Below, piece after piece: positions 1-7,983 of a DNA stretch of 15,034 bases. The notes below the pieces were generated by a model that was given only the letters and a program-made list of their open reading frames with translations, was not told the DNA's origin and ran no database searches. Source of the stretch: an uncultured Erysipelotrichaceae bacterium (GTDB taxonomy: Bacteria > Bacillota_I > Bacilli_A > Erysipelotrichales > Erysipelotrichaceae); the NCBI GenBank assembly GCA_902796465.1, contig CADBPK010000301.1, positions 1 through 15,034 on the forward strand. Reading direction: 5' to 3'. A program made the translations under genes and the position numbers. The number at the start of each line of letters is the position of its first letter. Within the stretch, counting starts at the first letter, position 1.

Positions 1-407
1 CAGTACAGGTCAGGATGCTTCAGATCCGGATCATCCAGGATCGCCAGCATATACGCGACACCGTAGCCGTCATCCGCACCAAGTGTGGTGCCTCTTGCCT
101 TCAGCCATCCGTCTTCTGTATACAGGTCTAGCGGATCCTTTTCAAAGTCATGTTCCACATCCTTGTTCTTTTCACAGACCATATCCATGTGCGCCTGCAG
201 CATCACCGGTTCATGATCTTCATACCCTTCAGACGCCGGTTTATGCACGATCACATTCAGGATGTCATCCTGCACATAATCAAAACCGTGCTTTTCCGCA
301 AATGAAGCCACATAGTCACTGATGCCCCGTTCATTTCCCGATCCTCTCGGGATCATGGAGATCTCATTGAAATAAAAGCAGTGTTTTTTAGACAGATCAA
401 AATCCAT
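1..407 (-). CDS. pepD: Aminoacyl-histidine dipeptidase, M20C family (PepD), N-terminal part
   Basis: Partial gene running off the left edge; 135 N-terminal codons are present. The product should be a cytosolic zinc dipeptidase that cleaves Xaa-His and other unspecific dipeptides. My translation begins MDFDLSKKHCFYFNEISMIP. It contains QAHMDMVCEK (His73, and Asp75 next to the active site) and GTTLGADDGYG (Asp112, the bridging metal ligand), at the spacing known for PepD of enteric bacteria (His80/Asp82/Asp119). The family is usually about 480 residues, so roughly two thirds lie outside. The ATG at 407 is preceded by AAGGGG (415-420) with a 7-base spacer. It sits downstream of the HAD gene in the same direction, separated by a hairpin (427-451), so it may be read through or have its own promoter. 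Family assignment is firm; exact substrate range is not. Confidence 0.9.
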   Translation of the reverse strand, partial: MDFDLSKKHCFYFNEISMIPRGSGNERGISDYVASFAEKHGFDYVQDDILNVIVHKPASEGYEDHEPVMLQAHMDMVCEKNKDVEHDFEKDPLDLYTEDGWLKARGTTLGADDGYGVAYMLAILDDPDLKHPDLY

Positions 408-426
408 ACGTATTCCCCTTTCTCAA

Positions 427-451
427 AATGAGATGCGTACTGCATCTCATT
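427..451 (-). terminator. Hairpin between the HAD gene and pepD, weak terminator candidate
   Basis: A perfect 10-bp inverted repeat, AATGAGATGC, surrounds a 5-base loop. It overlaps the stop codon of the HAD gene (447-449). On the minus strand it is followed only by a short T run (TTTTGAG), so termination may be partial. It could equally protect the 3' end of the upstream message or damp expression of pepD. Confidence 0.4.
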
Positions 452-1268
452 CTGTCTGATTCAAAATAAATTTTTCAATGACTTCCGCCACAGCGCCGTG
501 GTCGCAGTCTCTTTCGGTAATATAATCACATTCCGGCTTCATGCTTTCGACGGTATTGGCTACGCCTACGCCGAGTCCGGCTGCCTTGATCATGGCAAGA
601 TCGTTGTAGTTGTCGCCGATAGCGATCGTATCCTTGTGGTCGATCCCCAGCAGATCCGCCAGTCTGAGCAGTCCGGCGCCTTTATTGACGCCTTCCTTGT
701 TGAATTCCAGATAACGGTTGGAGGAATAGCTGACATCCATGTTCCAGGTAATATCCGTCAGTTCCGCCGCGATGGAGCGCAGATATGCATTATCCGTATT
801 TTCATACAGGCATTTGACGATTTCCGTATCCTTCAGGAAATCGATGTTGTCATCAAAGATCTCCGTAAACGGCTGCCGGTTGTCCAGATAGGCGACTTCG
901 TCGTCGTTGATGTTGTATACATACACGGTGTCTTTTGTGTAGACGTGCATGCAGACATCATATTTCAGACCTCTTTTGTACAGCTCAGATGCCTGTTCAA
1001 ATGTGATCCCTTCAAAATGCAGCAGACGATGTCCCTTGTTTTCGGTAATGGCGCCGCCGTTGAATGAAATCACATACTGTCCTTCCTGGTCATACTGACC
1101 AAGTTCCTTCAGCGTTCCTTCTGCGGTAAAAAACGGGCGGCCTGTAGCGCAGACAAAATACACACCGAGATCCTTGAGCTTTTTGATCGCTTCAATGTTC
1201 TCCTTGCATACAGTCCTGTCTTTCTGGATCAGTGTTTCATCCAGGTCACTCGCGATGAGTCTGTACAT
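447..1268 (-). CDS. Cof-type HAD-IIB family phosphatase
   Basis: Predicted cytosolic Mg-dependent phosphatase of the Cof subfamily, 273 residues, the usual length. All four HAD motifs are visible: DLDET at residues 8-12 (nucleophile Asp8, acid/base Asp10), Thr42 in CATGR, Lys196 in GVNKG, and GDNYND at 218-223 with acidic residues Asp219 and Asp223. The middle part, roughly residues 80-190, is the C2B cap that sets substrate choice. Family members act on sugar phosphates, flavin or pyridoxal phosphates, so the substrate cannot be read from sequence. AAAGGA lies just before the ATG. The gene follows the PTS-like gene after 17 bases and is probably cotranscribed with it, which hints at a sugar-phosphate substrate, but only as inference. 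Confidence 0.92.
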   Translation of the reverse strand: MYRLIASDLDETLIQKDRTVCKENIEAIKKLKDLGVYFVCATGRPFFTAEGTLKELGQYDQEGQYVISFNGGAITENKGHRLLHFEGITFEQASELYKRGLKYDVCMHVYTKDTVYVYNINDDEVAYLDNRQPFTEIFDDNIDFLKDTEIVKCLYENTDNAYLRSIAAELTDITWNMDVSYSSNRYLEFNKEGVNKGAGLLRLADLLGIDHKDTIAIGDNYNDLAMIKAAGLGVGVANTVESMKPECDYITERDCDHGAVAEVIEKFILNQTE

Positions 1269-1285
1269 AAATTTTCCTTTCTGTC

Positions 1286-2845
1286 TTATTTATTATTTAC
1301 CGAGCGCATTCCTTCCCGCATCGCATCCAGAATACCCATGCGGATCATGGTTGAGCTTGCACCGTAACAGATATGATAGCCTGCCCTGGTCTCATAGATA
1401 CGATAGGAACCGAGATGCTTCAGCCGGTCGATATTGACTTTGGAGGAATCATATACACCGATGGTCAGCGAACTGATTCCGGAATGGATCATCTTGATGT
1501 TTTCCACACCGCCGACTGCGCGCAGCGTACCGTTGACCATCCTTGTCTTGGCATCCGTATGGAACAGGTCAAGTGCCATATGTTTGAAGTACAGCCTGGT
1601 CAGCAGGAAGTACAGCACAAAGGATATGACGCCGGTGACACCGACGACGATCAGCGTTTTCTGCAGACCGGGATTGCTGGCATAGGAAATAAATTCAGGA
1701 AGGGTTCCCGGCATCGCTGTGATAATGGAAGTATCCGTGTAATGATAACCGAGGAACGCGTTCATGGAATACAGGACCGCATACAGCACGCCTGTATAAA
1801 GGATATGGATAAAGAACAGCAGCGGACAGAGGAATAAAAGAAGCAGTTCCAGCGGCAGGAGCGTACCGAACAGGATCGATACGATCACCGCGATCAGACA
1901 CAGGAAAAATGTCTTTCTTCTTTCCATTTTATCCGTTGTCAGTGACAACATAGCCCAGATCATGCCCGGCACCGCAAAGATATTCAAAACATAATACGGC
2001 GTGATGAACTTGCCGGCTGTACCGGTCAGGGCTGATGCACCCAGCTGGGCAGTCCAGATATTGACATCACCGGTAATGCTGGCACCGGCCACGTTGACCC
2101 AGGAACCGCCGCTGATGCCGTACCAGAACGGCTGACGGATCCATGTTCCGAGGTTGAATACACTCAGGAAACGGTCAAGCATGCCGTAGATCGTCAGATT
2201 GATCGGATTGGTCGTATCCGCCACGATGAAATTCAGGATCTTGTCATTGTAGTTGATAAACACAGGCCAGATATAGGCGATCACAATACCGGCAAGGACA
2301 CACAGGAACATTGTCCGGATCGTGCATGATACTTCTTTTGAAATGAAGGAAAAGAATCCGTATTCATTTTTATTTCTTGCCCCGCGGTATGCCCACAAGG
2401 TCATAGCAGCCACGATCAGCGCGCCGATGAGACCTGTCTGAAGCGGGTAGTGCGTCGCGTTGGAAAGCGCCCCGACATAGGAATGGCTGACATTCAGTCC
2501 CAGAATGGAGCTGTATGCCGTTGTCGGCAGGTTCGTACTGGTGAAATACATGGTCGTAATGAGGAACATGATATATCCCAGAAATGCCGAGAAGATCGTT
2601 GCGGCACTGCCGCCTCTTCTCATTGCCAGCCTCATCATGAACAGGATCGGGAAGTTTACGATAATAAACTGTCCCGTTTTCAGCATCAGTTCCGCCAGTG
2701 AAAGCAGGAACTGATTATTGACTGAACTCGCAATACCGAGTGCAGGTGACGTTACCGTCATCCCGATGCCGGTCAGGATCGTTCCCAGAAATACCAGTCC
2801 CAGCGGATATTTTAATATTTCATATATCGAATGCCAGTTGCGCAT
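1286..2845 (-). CDS. PTS IIC-IIB-like membrane protein (glucose/glucoside superfamily) with degenerate active sites
   Basis: 519 residues: a polytopic membrane domain (about 10-425) resembling Glc-superfamily EIIC, then a C-terminal EIIB-like domain (about 437-515). In genuine transporters EIIC carries the sugar and the EIIB cysteine passes phosphate to it. IIC hallmarks include YGMLDRFLSVFNL (220-232) and the segment at 327-352. The family signature GITEPIE reads GTLLPLE here (327-333): the first Glu is Leu330, the second is kept (Glu333). In the IIB part GGVENI aligns without gaps to the family GGKENI, but the DACITRLR stretch reads HSGISSLT: the phosphorylated Cys is Gly456 and both functional Arg are Ser and Thr. 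No frameshift or stop is present, so this is an intact but repurposed-looking protein. It may be a phosphorylation-independent facilitator or a sensor. It has AGAGG before its ATG and lies between nadK and the HAD gene. Confidence 0.85.
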   Translation of the reverse strand: MRNWHSIYEILKYPLGLVFLGTILTGIGMTVTSPALGIASSVNNQFLLSLAELMLKTGQFIIVNFPILFMMRLAMRRGGSAATIFSAFLGYIMFLITTMYFTSTNLPTTAYSSILGLNVSHSYVGALSNATHYPLQTGLIGALIVAAMTLWAYRGARNKNEYGFFSFISKEVSCTIRTMFLCVLAGIVIAYIWPVFINYNDKILNFIVADTTNPINLTIYGMLDRFLSVFNLGTWIRQPFWYGISGGSWVNVAGASITGDVNIWTAQLGASALTGTAGKFITPYYVLNIFAVPGMIWAMLSLTTDKMERRKTFFLCLIAVIVSILFGTLLPLELLLLFLCPLLFFIHILYTGVLYAVLYSMNAFLGYHYTDTSIITAMPGTLPEFISYASNPGLQKTLIVVGVTGVISFVLYFLLTRLYFKHMALDLFHTDAKTRMVNGTLRAVGGVENIKMIHSGISSLTIGVYDSSKVNIDRLKHLGSYRIYETRAGYHICYGASSTMIRMGILDAMREGMRSVNNK

Positions 2846-2881
2846 GAATGAACCTCTTTTCGTTCTAATATTGTAACAAAT

Positions 2882-3655
2882 CTAGAATAAGCTTTGTAGT
2901 TTTTTCAGATAGGATACCTTTCTCCCCTGCAGCATACGTACCCGTGTGCACTCACAGACATGTATGCGCACTTCCCCGATCTCACAGATCGGATAGGCGT
3001 CCGCGTCCACACCCAGCACAGCGCCGCGGAAATTTGATGCTTTCAATGTGATCCTGGAATCGCCCTTCAGCACAAACGGCGCATCCAGGGAACGGCATTT
3101 GCTGTGATGGATGCCGGCGATCTCCGTGATCTGGATCAGGTCCAGCCCGTCCTGGATAACAGCCCCGCCGAGGGAACGGTTATACGCCGTACTGCCCAGC
3201 TGCGTACAGATGCACAGACCCGTGCCGCGGAATTTTTCGAAGTACTCATCATTGATCAGGATATCGACTTCCTGTGAGCGGGCAGCGTTCTCGATCCGGA
3301 TCTCGTTGATGGCATAGAAAGTCTGATCTCCTGCCTCGCATGTCAGGAGAGGGTAATACACTTCCTTCCATTTTTTTTGCAGGAAGACATCCATGAACGC
3401 CTCAAAATCACGGTCTTCAAAATCGGTATAGAAACCAAGGGTACCCGTATGAATACCGTAGAAACGCACATCGTCCAGCTGATCGATATACTGATGCACC
3501 GCATAGATAAACGTGCCGTCACCGCCGATGACGAATACCGTATCCGGATTCTTTTCATCTTCCGCATACGCAGCCGGATCCAGCCGCTTCCTGATCTCTT
3601 CACGGATGCCGAATGAAACATCATCCGGTCTCGTTACAAATGCATACTTTTCCAT
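2882..3655 (-). CDS. nadK: NAD kinase
   Basis: Cytosolic enzyme that phosphorylates NAD to NADP. The ATG at 3655 gives 257 residues. Key motifs are the GGDGT nucleotide-binding loop (residues 44-48), TGTLGFYTD soon after, the NE motif in YAINEIRIE, FRGTGLCI, and GSTAYNRSLGGAV, which are the core of bacterial NAD kinases. Length matches short Bacillota forms. A GTG at 3664 overlaps the preceding gene's stop as GTGA and would add three residues. I prefer the ATG because family members normally begin MxKYA-like and GGTGA lies five bases before it, but the GTG cannot be excluded. Translational coupling to the upstream hydrolase gene is likely. The next gene in the operon is the PTS-like protein, 36 bases away. 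Confidence 0.95.
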   Translation of the reverse strand: MEKYAFVTRPDDVSFGIREEIRKRLDPAAYAEDEKNPDTVFVIGGDGTFIYAVHQYIDQLDDVRFYGIHTGTLGFYTDFEDRDFEAFMDVFLQKKWKEVYYPLLTCEAGDQTFYAINEIRIENAARSQEVDILINDEYFEKFRGTGLCICTQLGSTAYNRSLGGAVIQDGLDLIQITEIAGIHHSKCRSLDAPFVLKGDSRITLKASNFRGAVLGVDADAYPICEIGEVRIHVCECTRVRMLQGRKVSYLKKLQSLF

Positions 3656-3660
3656 ATCCT

Positions 3661-4557
3661 TCACCGCTTTTCCGTATTTTTCTGTATGAACCGTTCCAGT
3701 TCCGAACCGGTCCAGATCTCACACGCCCTCGCAAATACCGCCTGGTCTTCCGAGATGGCTTTGGAGCGCTGATAGACCGGATCATTCTCATATTCCGGAT
3801 TGTTGTATTCCGCAAAACCCTGTACGGCATCCGCATATTCCTTTACATTCAGGTCCGTACCGGCATTTTTCAGATGTTCGATCAGTACCGGTTCCCTGTC
3901 CTTCATGGCATCGCTGCCGGTCGTGACAAGGGTAAAATGTTCGGGATACATGCCCATATCCGCCAGATGGATCATAGCATCGTCGATAAACGGATAGAAC
4001 GCGATCATCCCGCAAAGACGAAATCCCTTCTCCTTCAGATAGGCAGCTGCCCCGATCTGCAGATACGCGCCGGCCGAGAAACCGACAAAGGAGAATTTCT
4101 CTGCATCGATCCCGAATTCCGATGCATGGACCGCAAAATACAATACGGTATCCCGTATTTCCTCCTGTTGCCACGGAAACTGTTCCACATCCATTGTCGT
4201 GTAGTTGATATTGACGATCAGTGAATCCCACCGGTCAGCCATACGGGCACAGTACGAATCCAGCTGGTCGGCATCGCCGTCCATGAACGAACCGCCGTGC
4301 GCAACGAATACTGCCGGCATGCCTTCCGTTTCCCGGGAAGGCTGGTACAGATTGACGGTTACGCCCTTCTTACCGTCACGCGGGACAACGATCCTTTTCC
4401 CGATCCTGTCCCCGTCGCTTTTCCGGAGTTTTTCACGCGCCGTTTTGATCCTGCCTGCCAGTCTTTTATCAAAACCGCCGGTTATACGGTTGTATACGTA
4501 AAAAGCCAGAAAGATCAGAATCAGAATACCGATTGCATTGATCAGAAAGTTTCCCAT
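3661..4557 (-). CDS. Membrane-anchored alpha/beta hydrolase homologue of the HSL/esterase type
   Basis: 298 residues starting MGNFLINAIGILILIFLAFY, where residues 4-22 form one N-terminal membrane anchor. The rest should be a soluble alpha/beta hydrolase domain. HGGSF (87-91) is the oxyanion-hole motif of the hormone-sensitive-lipase/carboxylesterase group, and GFSAG carries the nucleophile Ser161. Asp216 in TTGSDAMKD fits the acid. The family's DxxHGF motif reads DAVQGF here, putting Gln246 where the catalytic His belongs, so normal esterase activity is doubtful unless another His serves. The ATG at 4557 is chosen because GGAGG (4565-4569) stands seven bases upstream and a promoter lies just beyond; an in-frame extension to 4752 would run back through that promoter and a terminator. 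First gene of the run leading to nadK. Confidence 0.82.
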   Translation of the reverse strand: MGNFLINAIGILILIFLAFYVYNRITGGFDKRLAGRIKTAREKLRKSDGDRIGKRIVVPRDGKKGVTVNLYQPSRETEGMPAVFVAHGGSFMDGDADQLDSYCARMADRWDSLIVNINYTTMDVEQFPWQQEEIRDTVLYFAVHASEFGIDAEKFSFVGFSAGAYLQIGAAAYLKEKGFRLCGMIAFYPFIDDAMIHLADMGMYPEHFTLVTTGSDAMKDREPVLIEHLKNAGTDLNVKEYADAVQGFAEYNNPEYENDPVYQRSKAISEDQAVFARACEIWTGSELERFIQKNTEKR

Positions 4558-4583
4558 TGTCTTTCCTCCGTACTGACAGAAGA

Positions 4584-4612
4584 ATTGTATCAAAAAACGC
4601 GCATATTGACGA
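4584..4612 (-). promoter_or_regulatory. Sigma-A-like promoter for the hydrolase-nadK-PTS-HAD run
   Basis: On the minus strand, TCGTCA (4612-4607) and TACAAT (4589-4584) are separated by exactly 17 bases. The GGAGG of the hydrolase gene follows about 15 bases after the -10. It begins ten bases after the T tract of the preceding terminator, as expected for a new transcription unit. Confidence 0.6.
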
Positions 4613-4621
4613 ATCTGTACG

Positions 4622-4662
4622 AAAAAAAAGCTGTATGCCTTCTTTAAGATGCATACAGCTTT
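4622..4662 (-). terminator. Rho-independent terminator of the metG operon
   Basis: A perfect 12-bp inverted repeat AAAGCTGTATGC (4627-4638 and 4651-4662) encloses a 12-base loop. On the minus strand it runs into eight consecutive T (4629-4622). It lies 14 bases after the stop of the S33-type hydrolase gene and closes that transcription unit. Confidence 0.85.
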
Positions 4663-4675
4663 CTGCTTATTTGAT

Positions 4676-5602
4676 TCAGATGCACATGCTGAAGAAGTCG
4701 ATGATCTGATCTTCCACTTCGCCCCTGATATCCGCATAATTGTGGATCTCATGGCGATAGCCGCTGAACAGCCTGGTCGTCACATCATGTCCTGTATCGA
4801 TCAGCCAGTTGGATGTCTGATAAACACCGGTTCCGTACTGTCCGACCGGGTCCTGGTCACCTGCGATATTGAATATCGGCAGATATTCCGGAACCTTTTC
4901 CGCCCATTGCTTTCCTGTAATATCCTGCATCATCTGCATGAAATACAGCCAGGAACGGTTGGATACAGGTTTCGTAAAGGCATCAAACGGGTCATCCGCG
5001 TGATCCTGCTGGACATACGGATCCTCGCAGATCCATTCATTTCCGAGTTTCGAACCTTCCTCACACCTGTCAAACATCCATCCCATGACTTTCTCTCCGA
5101 TCGAAGGATCGGATTCTGTTCCTTTTCCCTCTTCAACAAGTCTGCGGATCATCGCGGTGCTTTCATCCAGATCCGGCCATACGCCTGTTGTGCCGCAGAG
5201 CGTTACGCCGTCCAGGTCACTTCCGTATTTTGCCATATACTCTCTGGCAATAAAGGAGCCCATGCTGTGTCCGAACATAAAGTACGGTTCATCGGGAAAC
5301 ATCTTTTCCGTTATGTCATGGAGTTTCTTTTCGTCTTCCATCATCGTGGTGAAGCCTTTGTCTCCCCAGTCGCCCCAGCAGTCATTTTCGACAGCTGTCT
5401 TCCCATGACCGACATGGTCATCCGCTGCGACGATAAAGCCTGCTTCCATAAAGGAAGTGATCATATGAAGATATCTGCGGGAATGTTCGCCGAAACCATG
5501 TACCAGCTGGATAATGCCTTCCGGCTCACAGGCCGGAACATAGATCCAGCCATGGACCTGGTCTCTTTCGTTGAAGGATAAAAACTTAACTTCATGAAGC
5601 AT
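4676..5602 (-). CDS. Alpha/beta hydrolase, S33 / monoacylglycerol lipase-lysophospholipase type
   Basis: Predicted cytosolic serine hydrolase of the Hydrolase_4 group (lysophospholipase PldB / monoacylglycerol lipase relatives), 308 residues from the ATG at 5602. LVHGFGEHSRRY (34-45) is the oxyanion region typical of this group. GHSMGS has the nucleophile Ser113, GDQDPVG the acid Asp251, and GYRHEIHN the His284, so the triad is complete. No signal peptide or membrane segment is seen. An in-frame ATG at 5638 would add 12 residues not typical of the family, without a clear ribosome site; the 5602 start also has only a weak one, so the start is uncertain. Last gene of the metG operon. The substrate is probably a lysophospholipid or monoacylglycerol, but this is family-level inference. 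Confidence 0.88.
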   Translation of the reverse strand: MLHEVKFLSFNERDQVHGWIYVPACEPEGIIQLVHGFGEHSRRYLHMITSFMEAGFIVAADDHVGHGKTAVENDCWGDWGDKGFTTMMEDEKKLHDITEKMFPDEPYFMFGHSMGSFIAREYMAKYGSDLDGVTLCGTTGVWPDLDESTAMIRRLVEEGKGTESDPSIGEKVMGWMFDRCEEGSKLGNEWICEDPYVQQDHADDPFDAFTKPVSNRSWLYFMQMMQDITGKQWAEKVPEYLPIFNIAGDQDPVGQYGTGVYQTSNWLIDTGHDVTTRLFSGYRHEIHNYADIRGEVEDQIIDFFSMCI

Positions 5603-5667
5603 AAATGATTTCTCACTTTCCTGCCCTGATACAGGCATCTTCTGTTTTCATGATAACAGATATCCGA

Positions 5668-5934
5668 TCAGCGACCGAAAAGATCCGCCAGCGGCTTAAC
5701 CACTTTTGCAAAATCCTGTACTGCCTGATTCAGTGTTTTGAAATCAATGGCCTGGATTTCTGACAAAGTCGTTTTTGCGTCAGACACCAATGTATCGATT
5801 TCCGCCAGTGTTGCATTGAGATTATTCATGACTGCGATCGTACGGCTGGCTATGATCACCATCAGCACACAGAGCAGGACAACCGCAAAGATCAGTGCAA
5901 TGATCAGGTTATTCTTTGTTGCGACGTTTTTCAT
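5668..5934 (-). CDS. Small single-pass membrane protein with coiled-coil tail
   Basis: 88 residues of unknown function. Residues about 9-29 form one hydrophobic helix (LIIALIFAVVLLCVLMVII). The rest has spaced Leu/Ile/Val positions suggesting an amphipathic or coiled-coil helix, resembling in layout the DUF948-type small proteins of Bacillota. With a short N-terminus carrying Lys, the tail is likely outside the cytoplasm or near the membrane surface, but the orientation is uncertain. AAGAAGG precedes the ATG by six bases. It sits between metG and the S33-type hydrolase and is probably translated from the metG message, which would put it under T-box control. I do not recognise a specific family. 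Confidence 0.7.
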   Translation of the reverse strand: MKNVATKNNLIIALIFAVVLLCVLMVIIASRTIAVMNNLNATLAEIDTLVSDAKTTLSEIQAIDFKTLNQAVQDFAKVVKPLADLFGR

Positions 5935-5958
5935 GACATACCTTCTTTCTGCAGGAAA

Positions 5959-5974
5959 GACCGGTTTCCCGGTC
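5959..5974 (-). other. Intercistronic GAAA-tetraloop hairpin after metG
   Basis: GACCGG-GAAA-CCGGTC on the minus strand, a 6-bp GC-rich stem closed by a GNRA tetraloop, lies between the metG stop and the small membrane gene. Only three T follow, so it is at best a weak terminator; it may instead be an mRNA stability or processing element. Confidence 0.4.
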
Positions 5975-5981
5975 CTGAATC

Positions 5982-7943
5982 CTAGCTGATCTTTGTGCCG
6001 GGTTCGAGCCCGTTGACTTCAACGACAGCGATGGAACTGCTGTCTTTTCCCGCCAGCAGCATTCCCTCGGATTTCTCACCGCGGATCACTGCCGGTTCCA
6101 GGTTGGTGATGACGACGATATGCTTGCCGATCATCTGACCCGGTGTGTAGCTCTGTGCCAGACCGGAAACGATCTGACGGACATCTTCATTTCCCAGATC
6201 CACTTTCAGCAGGAAGAGCTTGTCCGCATTCGGATGACGCTCGCATTTGAGCACCTTTCCTACCTTCAGCTCGACTTTCGCAAAATCATCCATGGAGATC
6301 ACCGGCTTTGGTTCCGGTTTTTCTTCTTTCTTCGTTTCCGCTTTCTTCTCAGCCTTTTCCGCGGCTTTCTTTTCCGCTTCCAGCTTTGCTTCGATCTCTT
6401 TCGGATCGATGCGGCGGAACAGGATCTCCGGCTTGTCCGTGATCCTGATATCTGTCTCCAGCTGTCCGAATTCATTCAGGGAATCAAAATCCCTGCGGTT
6501 AGTATTGAGCTGGTTGAGGATCTTTTCGCTTGTTTCCGGCAGATACGGATACAGCAGGACAGCGCCGATACGGACGCATTCCAGCAGGTTGTAGAGAACC
6601 GTTGCCAGTCTGCCGATCTGTTCCGGATCCTTGGCCAGGAGCCACGGTGTGTTTTCATCGATGTATTTGTTGCAGCGGGAGAAGAGATCGAGAATATCCT
6701 GGATGGAATCCGCCACACGCAGTTCATCCATCTTTTCATCAATGTCCTTGACCGTCTTCATTGCCGTAGCGATCAGGTCCGCGTCGCTTTCGCCTTCCAC
6801 TTTCGGATTGGCAACGATGCCGTTGAAATATCTGTTCTGCATGGACAGCGTACGGTTGACCAGGTTTCCGAGGTTGTTTGCCAGATCGCTGTTGATCCTT
6901 TCGATCATCAGGTCATAGGTCACATGACCGTCCTGCGCAAACGGCATCTCGTGCATCATGATATAGCGCACTGCGTCCCTGCCGAACAGGTTGACGAGAT
7001 CGTCCGCATAGATCACGTTGCCGGTGGATTTGGACATCTTGGAGTCCCCGACCAGCAGCCACGGATGACCGAATACCTGCTTCGGAAGCGGCTCACCGAG
7101 CGACATTAACATGATCGGCCAGTAGATGGTGTCGAAACGTACGATATCTTTTCCGATCAGATGCAGATCTGCCGGCCAGTATTTCTTATAAAGGTCGTCG
7201 CTGTTGCCGTCCGCGTCATATCCGAGACCGGTAATATAGTTGGACAGCGCGTCGATCCATACATATACGACATGATCCGGATCAAAATCGACCGGGATGC
7301 CCCATTTAAAGGAAGTCCTGGATACACAGAGATCCTGCAGACCCGGCTTCAGGAAGTTGTTGAGCATTTCGTTCTTCCGGCTTTCCGGCTGGATAAATTC
7401 CGGATGTGTTTCAATATACTCGATCAGCTGATCCGCATATTTTGACATTCTGAAGAAATACGCTTCTTCCTCCATTGGTTTTACATCATGTCCGCAGACC
7501 GGGCATTTGCCGTCTTCCGTCAGCTGGCTCTTCGTATAGAATGCCTCACACTCCTGACAGTACAGACCTTCATATTTGCCCTTGTAGATATCTCCCTTGT
7601 CATACATCTTCCGGAAGATCTTCTGGATCTGCCGTTCATGATATTCATCCGTCGTCCGGATAAACTTGTCATAGGAAATATTCATGACGTCAAACTGTTC
7701 CCGGATGATCCCGGCAACCTGGTCTACGAATTCCTTCGGGGAAAGTCCGGCTGCGTTTGCCTTTTCTTCTACCTTCTGTCCATGCTCATCCGTACCGGTC
7801 TGGAAACGGACATCATATCCGCTTTCTCTCTTGTACCGGGCGATCGCATCCGCCAGAACGATCTCGTAAACATTGCCGATATGCGGCTTTCCGGATGTAT
7901 AGGCAATCGCCGTAGTAATGTAATAAGGTCCTTTATTTTCCAT
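5982..7943 (-). CDS. metG: Methionyl-tRNA synthetase
   Basis: Class I synthetase that charges tRNA-Met with methionine in the cytoplasm; 653 residues, normal for Bacillota. PHIGN (His21-Asn24) is the HIGH motif and KMSKS sits at 302-306. Cys129, Cys132, Cys147 and Cys150 form one zinc-binding knuckle in the connective domain. A Lys/Glu/Ala-rich linker (about residues 510-545) joins the catalytic and anticodon domains to a C-terminal tRNA-binding (Arc1p/EMAP-like) domain with VELKVGKVL and GMLLAG. The ATG at 7943 is preceded by GGAGGT (7950-7955) six bases away. A longer in-frame reading to 8036 is only T-box leader RNA. First gene of an operon with a small membrane protein and an S33-type hydrolase. 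Confidence 0.98.
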   Translation of the reverse strand: MENKGPYYITTAIAYTSGKPHIGNVYEIVLADAIARYKRESGYDVRFQTGTDEHGQKVEEKANAAGLSPKEFVDQVAGIIREQFDVMNISYDKFIRTTDEYHERQIQKIFRKMYDKGDIYKGKYEGLYCQECEAFYTKSQLTEDGKCPVCGHDVKPMEEEAYFFRMSKYADQLIEYIETHPEFIQPESRKNEMLNNFLKPGLQDLCVSRTSFKWGIPVDFDPDHVVYVWIDALSNYITGLGYDADGNSDDLYKKYWPADLHLIGKDIVRFDTIYWPIMLMSLGEPLPKQVFGHPWLLVGDSKMSKSTGNVIYADDLVNLFGRDAVRYIMMHEMPFAQDGHVTYDLMIERINSDLANNLGNLVNRTLSMQNRYFNGIVANPKVEGESDADLIATAMKTVKDIDEKMDELRVADSIQDILDLFSRCNKYIDENTPWLLAKDPEQIGRLATVLYNLLECVRIGAVLLYPYLPETSEKILNQLNTNRRDFDSLNEFGQLETDIRITDKPEILFRRIDPKEIEAKLEAEKKAAEKAEKKAETKKEEKPEPKPVISMDDFAKVELKVGKVLKCERHPNADKLFLLKVDLGNEDVRQIVSGLAQSYTPGQMIGKHIVVITNLEPAVIRGEKSEGMLLAGKDSSSIAVVEVNGLEPGTKIS

Positions 7944-7955
7944 GAATACACCTCC

Positions 7956-7983
7956 AAAAATAAAACGTCCTGCGAAAGGACGT
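7956..7983 (-). terminator. T-box leader terminator of metG
   Basis: ACGTCCT (7983-7977) and AGGACGT (7971-7965) pair around TTCGC and are followed by TTTATTTTT to 7956. This is the regulated terminator that competes with the T-box antiterminator. Confidence 0.85.

Noticed and set aside
4558..4752. In-frame extension of the HSL-type hydrolase to a start at 4752
   Set aside because: It would cross a strong terminator and the gene's own promoter; GGAGG and a membrane anchor mark 4557 as the start.
6120..7109. 329-codon open frame on the plus strand
   Set aside because: Antisense shadow of metG with low-complexity Phe/Arg-rich translation.
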